Of a stretch of 18,985 bases of DNA, positions 6,844-15,424 are shown one piece after another; position 1 is the stretch's first letter, and every line of letters begins with the position of its first letter. The translations under genes and the position numbers were made by a program. Origin of the DNA: SZUA-229 sp041589175 (GTDB taxonomy: Bacteria > Pseudomonadota > Gammaproteobacteria > SZUA-229); contig JBFHWF010000046.1 in NCBI GenBank assembly GCA_041589175.1, positions 1-18,985 of the forward strand, read 5' to 3'. The notes beneath the pieces were generated by a model that was not told the origin of the DNA, did no database searches, and saw only the letters and a program-made list of their open reading frames with translations.

Positions 6844-7796
6844 TGCACCGACTGACTGCCAACGACGCTGACGATATCGCAAGGGTTCGCCAGTCCACCC
6901 TGATTGGACTTAACCGTGATGCCCGCCAGCTCCCCCTGCACTCGGTAAAAATTCGCGCCCAGTTTAACGGCCAGTACCTGTCGGCCTTCAAGGGCCGGGG
7001 CATGGAATTCGACGAATCCCGCCCCTACCAGCCCGGGGACGACATTCGCAGCATGGACTGGAAGGTAACCGCTCGCACCGGCCGGGCCCACAGCAAGGTA
7101 TTCCGCGAGGAACGCGAGCGCCCCGTTCTTTTATGGGTGGATTATCGCAGTCCGATGTTCTTCGCGACCCGCCAGCATTACAAGGCCGTTGCCGCAGCAA
7201 AGGCCGCGTCACTCATTGCATGGAGTGCCGCGCATCACGGCGATCGACTGGGGGGATTAATTTTCTCCGCCGACCAGCATGTCGAACTGCGGCCGAGTCG
7301 TGGCAAATCCGCCAGCCTGCATTTTATTCGGCAACTGGCCCAGCACTCCGCCTGGGATAACACTCAAAGCCATGCCCTGGCACAGAGCGCTACCGAATCA
7401 CTGGCACGCCTGCAACGAGTTAGCAAACCGGGTTCTCTGATTTTTCTACTCAGTGATTTCCGCGATATCGACGCCCTCGCCTGGTCGCGTATTTCACTAA
7501 TGAGCCGACATAGTGACCTGATAATGATCGGCATCGATGATCCTCTGGAACAGACGCTTCCTCCTGCGGGCATTTACCGCGTGAGCAATGGCGAACAGTC
7601 GCTCGATCTGAACACCTATAATACCGCACAACGACAGGCCTACCAGCAGCGTTACCTGCAACATCAGGATGCGTTACGCAACCAGTGTCGTAAGCTAGGG
7701 GCACACTGGCTACACCTGTCAACGCAGGACGATCCGCTTCGGGTTCTACAACAGGGGCTGGGATCTGCGCCTGCAAGGGCAAGTAAAACGAGGTAA
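6843..7796 (+). CDS. DUF58 domain protein of the MoxR/Bat operon
   Basis: DUF58 proteins have a VWA-like fold and are nearly always encoded next to moxR, so this is predicted to be a direct MoxR client or adaptor. The signature segment GRGMEFDESRPYQPGDD begins at residue 51 and continues through IRSMDWKVTARTG to about residue 80, with the FREERERPV segment following. The 317-residue protein has no clear transmembrane helix, so it is expected to be cytosolic, unlike larger DUF58 proteins that carry an N-terminal membrane anchor. No Shine-Dalgarno is visible. The ATG overlaps the moxR stop by one base, suggesting termination-reinitiation. The biochemical activity is unknown. Confidence 0.93.
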   Translation: MHRLTANDADDIARVRQSTLIGLNRDARQLPLHSVKIRAQFNGQYLSAFKGRGMEFDESRPYQPGDDIRSMDWKVTARTGRAHSKVFREERERPVLLWVDYRSPMFFATRQHYKAVAAAKAASLIAWSAAHHGDRLGGLIFSADQHVELRPSRGKSASLHFIRQLAQHSAWDNTQSHALAQSATESLARLQRVSKPGSLIFLLSDFRDIDALAWSRISLMSRHSDLIMIGIDDPLEQTLPPAGIYRVSNGEQSLDLNTYNTAQRQAYQQRYLQHQDALRNQCRKLGAHWLHLSTQDDPLRVLQQGLGSAPARASKTR

Positions 7797-7800
7797 TACT

Positions 7801-8313
7801 ATGATGAACGAATTACCTTTACGCGATATTCACCTCCCCGATTCGGTCAGCATGTGGCCGCTTGCACCTGGCTGGTGGCTACTACTAGCACTCGCGCTAC
7901 TGCTGCCACTCGCCATTTATTTAATTCGTTACTGGACGCATTACCGAAAGTATCGGAGTAACCTTAAAAAAACGGCCCTGTTACAACTCAAACAAACACG
8001 TCTACGCTGCGAACAAACAGACCCCGCAGAATGTCTGCGCGAAGTTTCATCCCTGCTACGCCGGGTCGCATTGAGTTATGACGCCAGGGAAAAGGTTGCC
8101 AGCCTGACGGGTGACAACTGGATCAAACACCTCGACCAGCTTTCCAGCATCGAGTGCTTCAGCGAAAGTCATCGCGAATTACTTTCACAGGGCGTGCATC
8201 AACCAGCTCCCGTATTTGAAAGCCATGCCCTTATCCATCAATGTGAACAATGGATCAAACAGTTGCCTGCATCCCCCGTAGAAAACAGACGTTCCACAGA
8301 GGCTAATTCATGA
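7801..8313 (+). CDS. DUF4381 single-pass membrane protein of the Bat operon
   Basis: This 170-residue protein matches the DUF4381 pattern: a short N-terminus LPLRDIHLPDSVSMWPLAPGW (about 5-25), a hydrophobic membrane helix (about 25-44), and a soluble helical C-terminal domain with an LLRRVALSY segment near residue 86. Such genes sit between DUF58 and the first VWA gene in many proteobacterial Bat operons. The role is unknown; it may anchor or bridge MoxR/DUF58 to the membrane VWA proteins (inference). GAGG lies seven bases before the first of two tandem ATG codons. The stop overlaps the next gene by four bases (ATGA). Confidence 0.9.
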   Translation: MMNELPLRDIHLPDSVSMWPLAPGWWLLLALALLLPLAIYLIRYWTHYRKYRSNLKKTALLQLKQTRLRCEQTDPAECLREVSSLLRRVALSYDAREKVASLTGDNWIKHLDQLSSIECFSESHRELLSQGVHQPAPVFESHALIHQCEQWIKQLPASPVENRRSTEANS

Positions 8314-9368
8314 GCTGGGATAGTATCAGCTTCGCCTGGCCCTGGGCTTTCGCCCTGTTACCCCTGCCGCTACTCGTGCGCTGGATATTACCCGCTCGCC
8401 CACGTCAGTCGGATGCGCCATTACACGTTCCCTTCATCGAGGATTTTCGCCCGGCGAGTGACAGTGGACTGAGAACGAAAAGCAGCCCACTACTTGCAAC
8501 ACTTACCACTGTTGCCTGGTGCTGCCTGATCATTGCCTGTGCACGTCCGCAATGGCTGGGCGAGCGTATTGACATCCCCGTGAGTGGCCGCGACCTGATG
8601 CTCGCCGTCGATCTTTCTGGAAGCATGGGCGCGGAAGACTTTGAAGTTAACGGCCAGGTACTCAATCGATTACAGGTCGTAAAGAAAGTTGCCGGCGAAT
8701 TTATCCAGCGTCGCGAAGGCGACCGTATCGGATTAATTCTGTTTGGTGAACAGGCTTACCTGCAAACACCACTCACCTTCGACACGCACACCGTTAACAT
8801 CATGTTACAGGAAGCCCTGATCGGCATTGCAGGCAAGGCCACCGCCATTGGTGATGCTATCGGCCTTGCAATCAAACGGCTCGCTGATAAAGAAGCCAGC
8901 AGCCGGGTATTAATACTGCTCACCGATGGCGCCAACACGGCAGGAGAAGTCACACCACTAAAGGCAGCCGAACTGGCCGCACAGCAACAGTTAAAAATCT
9001 ATACCATTGGTGTGGGTGCTGAAACCCGCGAAGTCGGTGGCCTGTTTTTTCGACGCCAGGTAAAGAATACCGAGATCGACGAAAAAACCCTGCAACAGGT
9101 TGCCGCAATAACCGGGGGCAAATACTACCGCGCACGTAATACGCAGGAACTGGAAAAAATATATTCCCTGATCGACGAGCTGGAGCCCGTTGAGCAGGAA
9201 AGCCAGAGCTTTCGCCCGGTCAAAGCGCTATATACTTTACCGCTGACCGCTGCCCTGCTGCTCACCATACTCATTATGCTGGGCCCGGTCAGCTCACAGG
9301 CATTTCTTTATTTACGTGGCAAAGTGAGTGGGTTAACGCGTCACCCGGAGAGGAAGCCGAATGGATAA
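8310..9368 (+). CDS. batA: BatA-like membrane protein with a VWA domain
   Basis: BatA-type proteins are inner-membrane VWA proteins of the aerotolerance operon, first described in Bacteroides. The 352 residues show hydrophobic helices at about 12-28 and 62-78, a VWA domain from about 94 to 290, and a C-terminal helix at about 306-325. The metal-ion-dependent adhesion site is intact: DLSGSM (D101, S103, S105) and the later TDG (205-207). The N-terminal helix pair, VWA and final helix match BatA topology. AGAGG is placed seven bases before the ATG. The gene overlaps DUF4381 by four bases and the downstream batB/C by eight, so expression is tightly coupled. Confidence 0.95.
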   Translation: MSWDSISFAWPWAFALLPLPLLVRWILPARPRQSDAPLHVPFIEDFRPASDSGLRTKSSPLLATLTTVAWCCLIIACARPQWLGERIDIPVSGRDLMLAVDLSGSMGAEDFEVNGQVLNRLQVVKKVAGEFIQRREGDRIGLILFGEQAYLQTPLTFDTHTVNIMLQEALIGIAGKATAIGDAIGLAIKRLADKEASSRVLILLTDGANTAGEVTPLKAAELAAQQQLKIYTIGVGAETREVGGLFFRRQVKNTEIDEKTLQQVAAITGGKYYRARNTQELEKIYSLIDELEPVEQESQSFRPVKALYTLPLTAALLLTILIMLGPVSSQAFLYLRGKVSGLTRHPERKPNG

Positions 9369-11205
9369 TCTCGACTGGTTACAGCACTTGCATCTGCTTC
9401 GCCCTTACTGGCTGCTGGCGATTATTCCGCTAGTACTATTAATCTGGCTACGAAAAAAATCGCAAAACTACAGTCGAAGCTGGTCATCGGTTGTCGACCC
9501 TGAATTGCTTCCCCACCTGCTACACGGTAAAACAGCAACACAGGCACGATCGCATTCAGCCCTGCTGTTTATACTCGGTTTACTTGCAATCATTGCACTG
9601 GCTGGCCCTGCCTATGAAAAACGTCCTCAACCTGTTTTTAAAACCAAATCAGCACTGATTATTCTGCTCGACCTGTCACGCTCCATGGACGCAACAGACA
9701 TCAAGCCGAGTCGCCTGCAGCGCGCACGTTTTAAAGTTGAAGACATTCTTAAATTGCGAAGAGAAGGTCAGACCGCGTTAATTGCCTATGCCGCCGATGC
9801 CTACGTGGTCAGCCCACTCACCGAGGACTCAGAAACCATCACCGCTCAGCTACCGGCACTGGAAACGGCAATCATGCCCGCACAGGGAAGTCGACTGGAT
9901 CGCGCTCTACTAAAAGCACAGGAGTTATTTAGCAACGCCGGCCATAACAGGGGGCAGCTAATTGTTATCACCGATGGCGTTAATGAGCAGGCCTATGGCG
10001 TATTACAGCAACTCAGAGAGCGCAACTACACAACTTCAATTCTTGCTATCGGCACAGAGGATGGCGCCCCCATTGCAGCAGGTGGCGGCGGTTTTGTTAA
10101 AGATAAAAGCGGCGCTATCGTTATTCCCCGTGTCGATATACAGCAACTACAACGTGCTGCGCTCACCGGCGGCGGACTGTTTAGCCCGCTCAGTGTAGAT
10201 GACCGCGATATCAGACGACTATTGAGCACCATCGACATAAAAAAAGCTGACAGCAATAACGAAACCACAGGCGCTGAACGCGTTACTGACGGCTGGCATG
10301 AAGAAGGGCCATGGCTATTGTTATTGATACTACCTTTCGCCGCTTATGCTTTTAGAAAAGGTCTGATATTCCTGTTTCTCATCACCGTCATACCATTACC
10401 ACAGCCTGCACAGGCACTCGACTGGAACAGCCTGTGGAAAAACAATGATCAACGCGCACAGACGGAATTAAAGAATGGCAACGCCAGTCAGGCAGCCGAG
10501 TTATTCGAGGATCCACAATGGAAAGCCGCCGCAGAATACCGTGCCGGTAATTACGACAAAGCCGCAGAACTTTATCAGCAATTAAACAACGGCAACACCG
10601 ATTACAATCGTGGCAATGCCCTTGCTCGTGCCGGCAAACTGGAACAGGCACTACAGGCCTACGACGCGGCACTGCAGAAAGATCCTCAGCATGAAGATGC
10701 CCGGCATAACCGACAACTGGTTGAACAGGCACTACAACAATCACAACAGCAACAGTCCAGCGATCAGCAGCAGGATTCATCCCGTGACGAACAGAATAAC
10801 GACTCACAACAGGATTCATCCAGCGGAAATAACTCGCAACAGAATACCGAGGACAATAACAGTCAGTCACAGCCAGGCAATCAGGCACAGAACAGCCAAT
10901 CTAGTCAACAACCGGAACCGCAGCAGAGCACTCAGCAGCAACAGAGTGACGCTACTGAAGATGATTTGAGCCAGGCCGAGCAGAGCAGTCCTGCCGCTGA
11001 GCAAAAGGGCCAGCAGCAAGAAACACAGCAGCAGGACAATCAACAGTCCCAACTTTCGCAGAGTGATGAAACGCCCGACCTGGATCAGCAGCAGACACAA
11101 CAGTGGCTAAAGAAAATTCCGGACGATCCGGGCGGACTATTACGACGTAAATTTCATTACCAGTACGGGCGCAATCCACCGCCATCAGAAGACGAAGCCT
11201 GGTAA
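9361..11205 (+). CDS. batB: BatB-BatC fusion: VWA domain, TPR repeats and Q/S/N-rich tail
   Basis: This 614-residue protein combines what are separate batB and batC genes in some bacteria. The order is: N-terminal helices (about 15-30 and 67-82), a VWA domain (about 96-290) with intact MIDAS DLSRS (D104, S106, S108) and TDG (204-206), a membrane segment (about 317-350), TPR-like repeats (about 370-455), a low-complexity tail rich in Gln, Ser, Asn and Asp (about 458-580), and a conserved end WLKKIPDDPGGLLRRKFHYQY (582-602). After the last membrane helix the TPR part is probably periplasmic and may bind BatD or envelope partners; that is inference. GGAGAGG precedes the ATG. The tail is encoded by many CAA/CAG codons, a slippage-prone region. 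Confidence 0.94.
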   Translation: MDNLDWLQHLHLLRPYWLLAIIPLVLLIWLRKKSQNYSRSWSSVVDPELLPHLLHGKTATQARSHSALLFILGLLAIIALAGPAYEKRPQPVFKTKSALIILLDLSRSMDATDIKPSRLQRARFKVEDILKLRREGQTALIAYAADAYVVSPLTEDSETITAQLPALETAIMPAQGSRLDRALLKAQELFSNAGHNRGQLIVITDGVNEQAYGVLQQLRERNYTTSILAIGTEDGAPIAAGGGGFVKDKSGAIVIPRVDIQQLQRAALTGGGLFSPLSVDDRDIRRLLSTIDIKKADSNNETTGAERVTDGWHEEGPWLLLLILPFAAYAFRKGLIFLFLITVIPLPQPAQALDWNSLWKNNDQRAQTELKNGNASQAAELFEDPQWKAAAEYRAGNYDKAAELYQQLNNGNTDYNRGNALARAGKLEQALQAYDAALQKDPQHEDARHNRQLVEQALQQSQQQQSSDQQQDSSRDEQNNDSQQDSSSGNNSQQNTEDNNSQSQPGNQAQNSQSSQQPEPQQSTQQQQSDATEDDLSQAEQSSPAAEQKGQQQETQQQDNQQSQLSQSDETPDLDQQQTQQWLKKIPDDPGGLLRRKFHYQYGRNPPPSEDEAW

Positions 11206-11244
11206 CACTGAACAACACGGTATAACAGGGTGTACACTAAACCT

Positions 11245-13008
11245 ATGAAACGATTTCTGAAACTGTTACTTATCAGCATCTATTTACTGATGCCAGTCAC
11301 ACTGTGGGCAGCTGATATACAGGTACGCATCGATAGAAGCCAGATTGAGGTTAATGAAAGCTTTACGCTTATCTTCGAATCGAACGAAGCGGTAGATGAC
11401 GAGCCGGACTTCTCTCCCCTGGAAAAAGACTTCCAGGTCATCAACAAAAGCACCAGTAGCAATATCAGCATCATCAATGGCCAGTACATGCGCAACCAGC
11501 GCTGGAGCGTTAACCTGATGGCATTACGTGAGGGCACATTCACTATACCCTCTATCAGCTTCGGCAGTGACCAGAGCCCTGAATACAAGATTACAATTCA
11601 ACCTGTAAAGGCTTCATCAACTGGCGCACTGGATGACTTTATTTCAGAGCTCACCATTAGCCATGACTCCACGTATCCTCAGGCACAGATCATCGTCACA
11701 CAGCGTCTATTGAGTTCAAAAAACATTACTGCTTATGAATTTTCAAAACTGAAAACCAGCGGTGTCGATGTCGTGATCGAGTCACTGGGTGATATCAAAC
11801 AGTATCAGACGCAACGGGGCAACTCACCCTACCTGATACTGGAGCAACATTATGCCCTGTTCCCACAGAGCAGCGGCACACTGGTTATTGAACCCAGCAT
11901 CGCCAGCGCACGACTGGCATTAAACAGTTCACGCTCCCCATACGATCCTTTTCGCAGTAACACGAAAACCGTTCGCAGGGCATCACAGCCAGGAAAAATT
12001 GAAGTTAAAAGCATTCCGGGTGAGTTCAGAGGCGAGCACTGGCTAGTTGCTAACGAGGTCCAGCTGGTAGAAGAATTTCCAGATGCAACCGAGTTTAAAG
12101 TCGGTGAACCATTGACCCGCACGATTTCGCTGCTGGCAGATGGCCAGAGCATGTCACAATTGCCCGACATCCCGTTAAGCGAGATAGCAGGTATTAAGCA
12201 ATACCCCGATCAGCCACTCACCAATAATAATATTACTGACACAGGCATTACCGGGATTTCTCAAGTCAAAGTTGCCCTGATCCCATCGAGGCCAGGTGAT
12301 TACAACCTGCCGGAAATCAGCATCCCCTGGTGGAATAGAAAAACAGACAAAATGGAAATAGCACGTATAGCCGAGCGCACCATACATGTTGTCGCCGACA
12401 AAACTGCAGCCACTTCAGTTACCACAAAGCCCACTGCGAACCTGCAATCGATAACAAATGAAAGCACACCGGCACCCGCATCGCCATCAGAGGATAGCAA
12501 CACTCATGATTATATTTCAGAGAACCATTCCGTTTATGAAGCATCTTCAAAAAGCACATTAACCTGGAAGATCATTGCATTACTGCTTCTACTTGCATGG
12601 CTCTACACACTGTACCTGTTATGGAAAGCACGCAAAGCTGCCCAGGCAGATTCAACGCAAGAAAAACAGTATCGACCAGCCGATTTAAAAAGCAGCTACC
12701 AGCAGCTTAAGTTAGCCTGTGATAATCATGATGCCCAGGGATGTAAACTCGCCCTGCTCTACTGGGCGAACGCTGTATTTAGCGATAAGCAGGTATTTTC
12801 ACTCGGCGAACTAGCCAGCCAGGTCGATGCAACTGGCATCAACACACAACTTGCAGAAAGCATCCGTTATCTGAATAGCTGCTTGTATAGCAACCCACAG
12901 GTCGACTGGAAATGCGACAAACTCACTGAGCAGTGCCAGACTTTTTCCCAACAATACCAGACAACAGAGAGCACAGAAACAGAAGCGCTAGAAACCCTGT
13001 ACAAATAG
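11245..13008 (+). CDS. batD: BatD-like membrane-anchored envelope protein of the aerotolerance operon
   Basis: BatD proteins are exported, membrane-anchored proteins of the Bat operon. From the chosen ATG the product has 587 residues. MKRFLKLLLISIYLLMPV begins a clear signal peptide ending near LWA-AD, followed by Ig-like beta-rich domains with the family's pattern RWSVNLMALREGTFTIPSI (about 86-104). A transmembrane helix lies at about 440-462 (LTWKIIALLLLLAWLYTLY), followed by a cytoplasmic helical tail of about 120 residues. A GTG in frame at 11230 could add five residues; the ATG is chosen because it begins the signal peptide directly, though the AGGG lies about 12-14 bases away. It begins 39 bases after batB/C and is the last clear operon gene. 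Confidence 0.9.
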   Translation: MKRFLKLLLISIYLLMPVTLWAADIQVRIDRSQIEVNESFTLIFESNEAVDDEPDFSPLEKDFQVINKSTSSNISIINGQYMRNQRWSVNLMALREGTFTIPSISFGSDQSPEYKITIQPVKASSTGALDDFISELTISHDSTYPQAQIIVTQRLLSSKNITAYEFSKLKTSGVDVVIESLGDIKQYQTQRGNSPYLILEQHYALFPQSSGTLVIEPSIASARLALNSSRSPYDPFRSNTKTVRRASQPGKIEVKSIPGEFRGEHWLVANEVQLVEEFPDATEFKVGEPLTRTISLLADGQSMSQLPDIPLSEIAGIKQYPDQPLTNNNITDTGITGISQVKVALIPSRPGDYNLPEISIPWWNRKTDKMEIARIAERTIHVVADKTAATSVTTKPTANLQSITNESTPAPASPSEDSNTHDYISENHSVYEASSKSTLTWKIIALLLLLAWLYTLYLLWKARKAAQADSTQEKQYRPADLKSSYQQLKLACDNHDAQGCKLALLYWANAVFSDKQVFSLGELASQVDATGINTQLAESIRYLNSCLYSNPQVDWKCDKLTEQCQTFSQQYQTTESTETEALETLYK

Positions 13009-13056
13009 TTTTTCTGTGTACATCGTTAATTCACACAACCACAGGAAAGAAACACC

Positions 13057-13689
13057 ATGAGCAGCAGGATAGGACTCATTAGCGACACCCATGCGACATT
13101 AGCACCGCTAGCCGAGGCTCTGCAGATTTTTTCCGAACAACAGGTCGATACCATTATCTGTGCGGGTGACATCGCCGGATACGGTGAAGATGAGATTGAA
13201 AGTACCGTAGAGCTTTTACAATCACACAACTGCAGGGTTATCGCAGGTAATCACGATACACTCGATGAAATTGGCGATCAGAGCTCAACTATCACTGATT
13301 ACTTTAAACAGCTACCACTAACACTCGAACTTGATATCGAAGACTGCCACATCACTGTCATTCATGCCGAACCTCCTCTGGAACAACATGGCGGTATCAA
13401 AATACTCGACCCGCAGGGCAAGCCTATTGCCGATCGCCTGCATTACTGGGAGGCTGCTCTCGCACCTTACAAGTATGATATTCTTATTGTCGGTCACACT
13501 CATCAGGTTTTTGCACAGCCAATAGGAAACACACTGGTCATTAACCCCGGCAGCACCTGTTACAACCATAGCTGCATGATTCTTGATCTACCTGCTCGAA
13601 AAACAACGACCTATGCACTTTCCGGTCAAGCGATTATTCCCACCTGGAACTGGGGGCTATTTCATCGTGACCTGAAATACAATAAATAA
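13057..13689 (+). CDS. Calcineurin-type metallophosphoesterase (YfcE/MJ0936-like)
   Basis: This is a dimetal phosphoesterase of the calcineurin superfamily, with all active-site motifs visible in 210 residues: D10-x-H12 (SDTH), GD at 37-38, GNHD (64-67), IHAE with H103, and GHTH (146-149). The size fits the small YfcE-like phosphodiesterase group. The substrate cannot be named. There is no signal peptide, so it should be cytoplasmic. AGGAAAG lies upstream of the ATG at good spacing. It begins 48 bases after batD with no clear terminator between, so read-through from the Bat operon is possible, but a functional link is not established. Confidence 0.93.
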   Translation: MSSRIGLISDTHATLAPLAEALQIFSEQQVDTIICAGDIAGYGEDEIESTVELLQSHNCRVIAGNHDTLDEIGDQSSTITDYFKQLPLTLELDIEDCHITVIHAEPPLEQHGGIKILDPQGKPIADRLHYWEAALAPYKYDILIVGHTHQVFAQPIGNTLVINPGSTCYNHSCMILDLPARKTTTYALSGQAIIPTWNWGLFHRDLKYNK

Positions 13690-13737
13690 CCGAACCACAG
13701 ACAGGTTAAGCACGACAGATAATAAGGAACCGCAACC

Positions 13738-14430
13738 ATGAACAGTATACTCATTACCGGTAGTAATCGCGGCATCGGCCTTGAACTTGCCAGACAATAT
13801 GCACAACAGGGCTGGCGCGTACATGCATGCTGTCGTCACCCAGAACAGGCAACTGAACTACAGACCTTCGCCGATAACACCGATAATATCCAGATTCACG
13901 AACTCGATATCACTTCACCTGAGCAAATAAACCTACTCGTCGACAGCTTAAATGGAGAAGCCATTGATATTCTATTTAACAACGCCGGTATTTATGGCCA
14001 GAACAATGCCAGCTTCGGCAATACGGACATCGATAAATGGCTGCATACATTTCACGTCAATACCATTGCACCGCTCAAACTCACCGAAGCACTGGTCAAC
14101 AATGTAGCGAGCAGCGAACTAAAGACGATTGCCACCATGAGTAGCAAAATGGGCAGTATGGCGGATAATGGATCAGGAGGCAGTTATGTGTATCGTTCTT
14201 CCAAGGCTGCACTCAATGCTGCTTTTGTCAGTGCCGCGATTGACCTGAAATCACGGGGTATAAAAATCGCCATCCTGCATCCGGGCTGGGTTAAAACCGA
14301 TATGGGCGGCCCCAACGCCGAGATTGATACCCATACCTGTGTGCAGCAGCTTATGAAAACGCTCGACAGCTTAAGCCTGGAAACCAGCGGAAGCTTTTTT
14401 GAAATCGATGGCTCCATTATTCCCTGGTAA
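13738..14430 (+). CDS. Short-chain dehydrogenase/reductase (SDR family)
   Basis: This is a classical SDR oxidoreductase with a Rossmann fold, 230 residues. It has the nucleotide-binding TGSNRGIG (7-14), the structural NNAG (81-84), the catalytic serine in TMSSKMGS (S135 or S136), and the catalytic Y152-x3-K156 (YRSSK), followed by HPGWVKTDMGG (181-191), a typical C-terminal substrate-loop start. R32 to H34 (CCRHP) after the second strand suggests NADP(H) preference. The substrate is unknown; the sequence resembles CsgA/carbonyl-reductase-like members. AAGGA precedes the ATG by nine bases. It is 48 bases after the phosphoesterase on the same strand, so the two may be cotranscribed. Confidence 0.93.
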   Translation: MNSILITGSNRGIGLELARQYAQQGWRVHACCRHPEQATELQTFADNTDNIQIHELDITSPEQINLLVDSLNGEAIDILFNNAGIYGQNNASFGNTDIDKWLHTFHVNTIAPLKLTEALVNNVASSELKTIATMSSKMGSMADNGSGGSYVYRSSKAALNAAFVSAAIDLKSRGIKIAILHPGWVKTDMGGPNAEIDTHTCVQQLMKTLDSLSLETSGSFFEIDGSIIPW

Positions 14431-14515
14431 TCAGCGACCATTTACAGACCATATTTAGAAAGAGGCTTTATATAAATTAGTTCTATCCGAAAACGCTATC
14501 GCAAAGGAAACAGAT

Positions 14516-15016
14516 ATGCCCATAAGAAATAGCAGCAAGAAACGCATGGAAAAACGCCAGAAAACTTTTGTCAATGACTTGCCCTTAGGCGAATTTGCCG
14601 GACATTTCAGGCTGGAGTGGAATGGCCCCGAACTTTTCAAATACCATCCAGATCCCAACGACCCATTTCGCTATATCCGCACTAAAGCCAGCGGTAAAAA
14701 AGAAATCATCCAGCCTGGCCCCATGACAACCGATGGCGGCAGCATCCCGGTCGCAGCCCAGCTCATCACCAGCCGAACCCCATGGGAATACGGCCCGGCG
14801 TACCTGATCCATGACTGGGAATTTCTACGGCATGATACAGATCCATCATTCAGAAAATCTTTTAAACAGGTCAATTTAACTCTGGCTGAAGCGATATGGA
14901 CGCTGATGAATAAGGGTTATTTACATTATAAAAAGCCAGGCAAGAGCCACAGAAGCGTGCATACCATTTATTCTGGCGTTATGAGCCCGGTTGGGCGATC
15001 GATCTGGGATGACTAG
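14516..15016 (+). CDS. DUF1353-like protein of unknown function
   Basis: The 166-residue product contains TDGGSIPVAA (72-81) and YGPAYLIHDWEF (92-103), which resemble the DUF1353 pattern (a TDxxSIP segment followed by a G-x-x-AxxxHD segment). DUF1353 is found in phage structural regions and as single genes in bacteria; its function is not established. The N-terminus is basic and has no signal peptide. A good Shine-Dalgarno (AAAGGAAAC) lies before the ATG. The gap from the SDR gene is 85 bases and includes an AT-rich stretch (TTTATATAAAT, 14467-14477) that may hold its own -10. No other phage-like gene is nearby. The DUF1353 call is from motif memory only. Confidence 0.72.
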   Translation: MPIRNSSKKRMEKRQKTFVNDLPLGEFAGHFRLEWNGPELFKYHPDPNDPFRYIRTKASGKKEIIQPGPMTTDGGSIPVAAQLITSRTPWEYGPAYLIHDWEFLRHDTDPSFRKSFKQVNLTLAEAIWTLMNKGYLHYKKPGKSHRSVHTIYSGVMSPVGRSIWDD

Positions 15017-15424
15017 ACATTGTTTAAATGCATCAAATGCCGAATTTAACAAAGCTTATCACTATCAACGTTAGCCGCCTTACAATTACGAAAGCAGGGC
15101 TGATCTATCACCACTTTTGTGGACCATTTAAGCACATAGTTTAGAACGGAGAATATTGCTGCACCTTATTTTCCGCATGCCAAGTTAGCAAGCTTCATCT
15201 GCTGTTTTGTTAGAATGGGCGACAGCTGCTGTCGCCTTCTTTATGCCGCTTCCCTGATATGACGGAAATTAAATCAGTCCGAAATAACTCTCACTCACAC
15301 AAACCGGTCAAATACTTCTGCCTGACCTGAAAACCCACTCAACTAAGATTTTACACTCTTTAACGGTTTTATCGCATATTTAGATTATACTTATATCGAC
15401 TTGTTTCATGTTCAAGGCTTCTTC
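15017..15424. other. Intergenic region with a terminator-like hairpin and a possible promoter
   Basis: About 400 bases hold no convincing gene. The stretch contains a GC-rich hairpin (listed separately) and, nearer the next gene, AT-rich sequence with TATACT at 15386-15391 that could be a -10 for the LysM/FecR gene, though no well-spaced -35 is evident. AAGG at 15414-15417 is the ribosome binding site for the ATG at 15425. No tRNA, riboswitch or coding potential was recognised. Confidence 0.6.
15218..15243 (+). terminator. Probable intrinsic terminator hairpin
   Basis: GGCGACAGCTGCTGTCGCC (15218-15236) is a perfect inverted repeat with eight-base arms and a three-base loop, followed by the T-rich TTCTTTA. 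It lies about 200 bases downstream of the DUF1353-like gene and may end that transcript; the T-tract is short, so strength is uncertain. Confidence 0.5.

Noticed and set aside
10388..10888. Open frame of 166 codons on the minus strand
   Set aside because: It is antisense to the Gln-rich region of batB/C; CAA/CAG codons read in reverse give few stops. No family resemblance and no ribosome site were seen.
15040..15100. TTTAAC ... GTTAGCC looked like an integron attC site
   Set aside because: The second core does not fit the GTTRRRY consensus, and there is no imperfect-palindrome structure, integrase or cassette.
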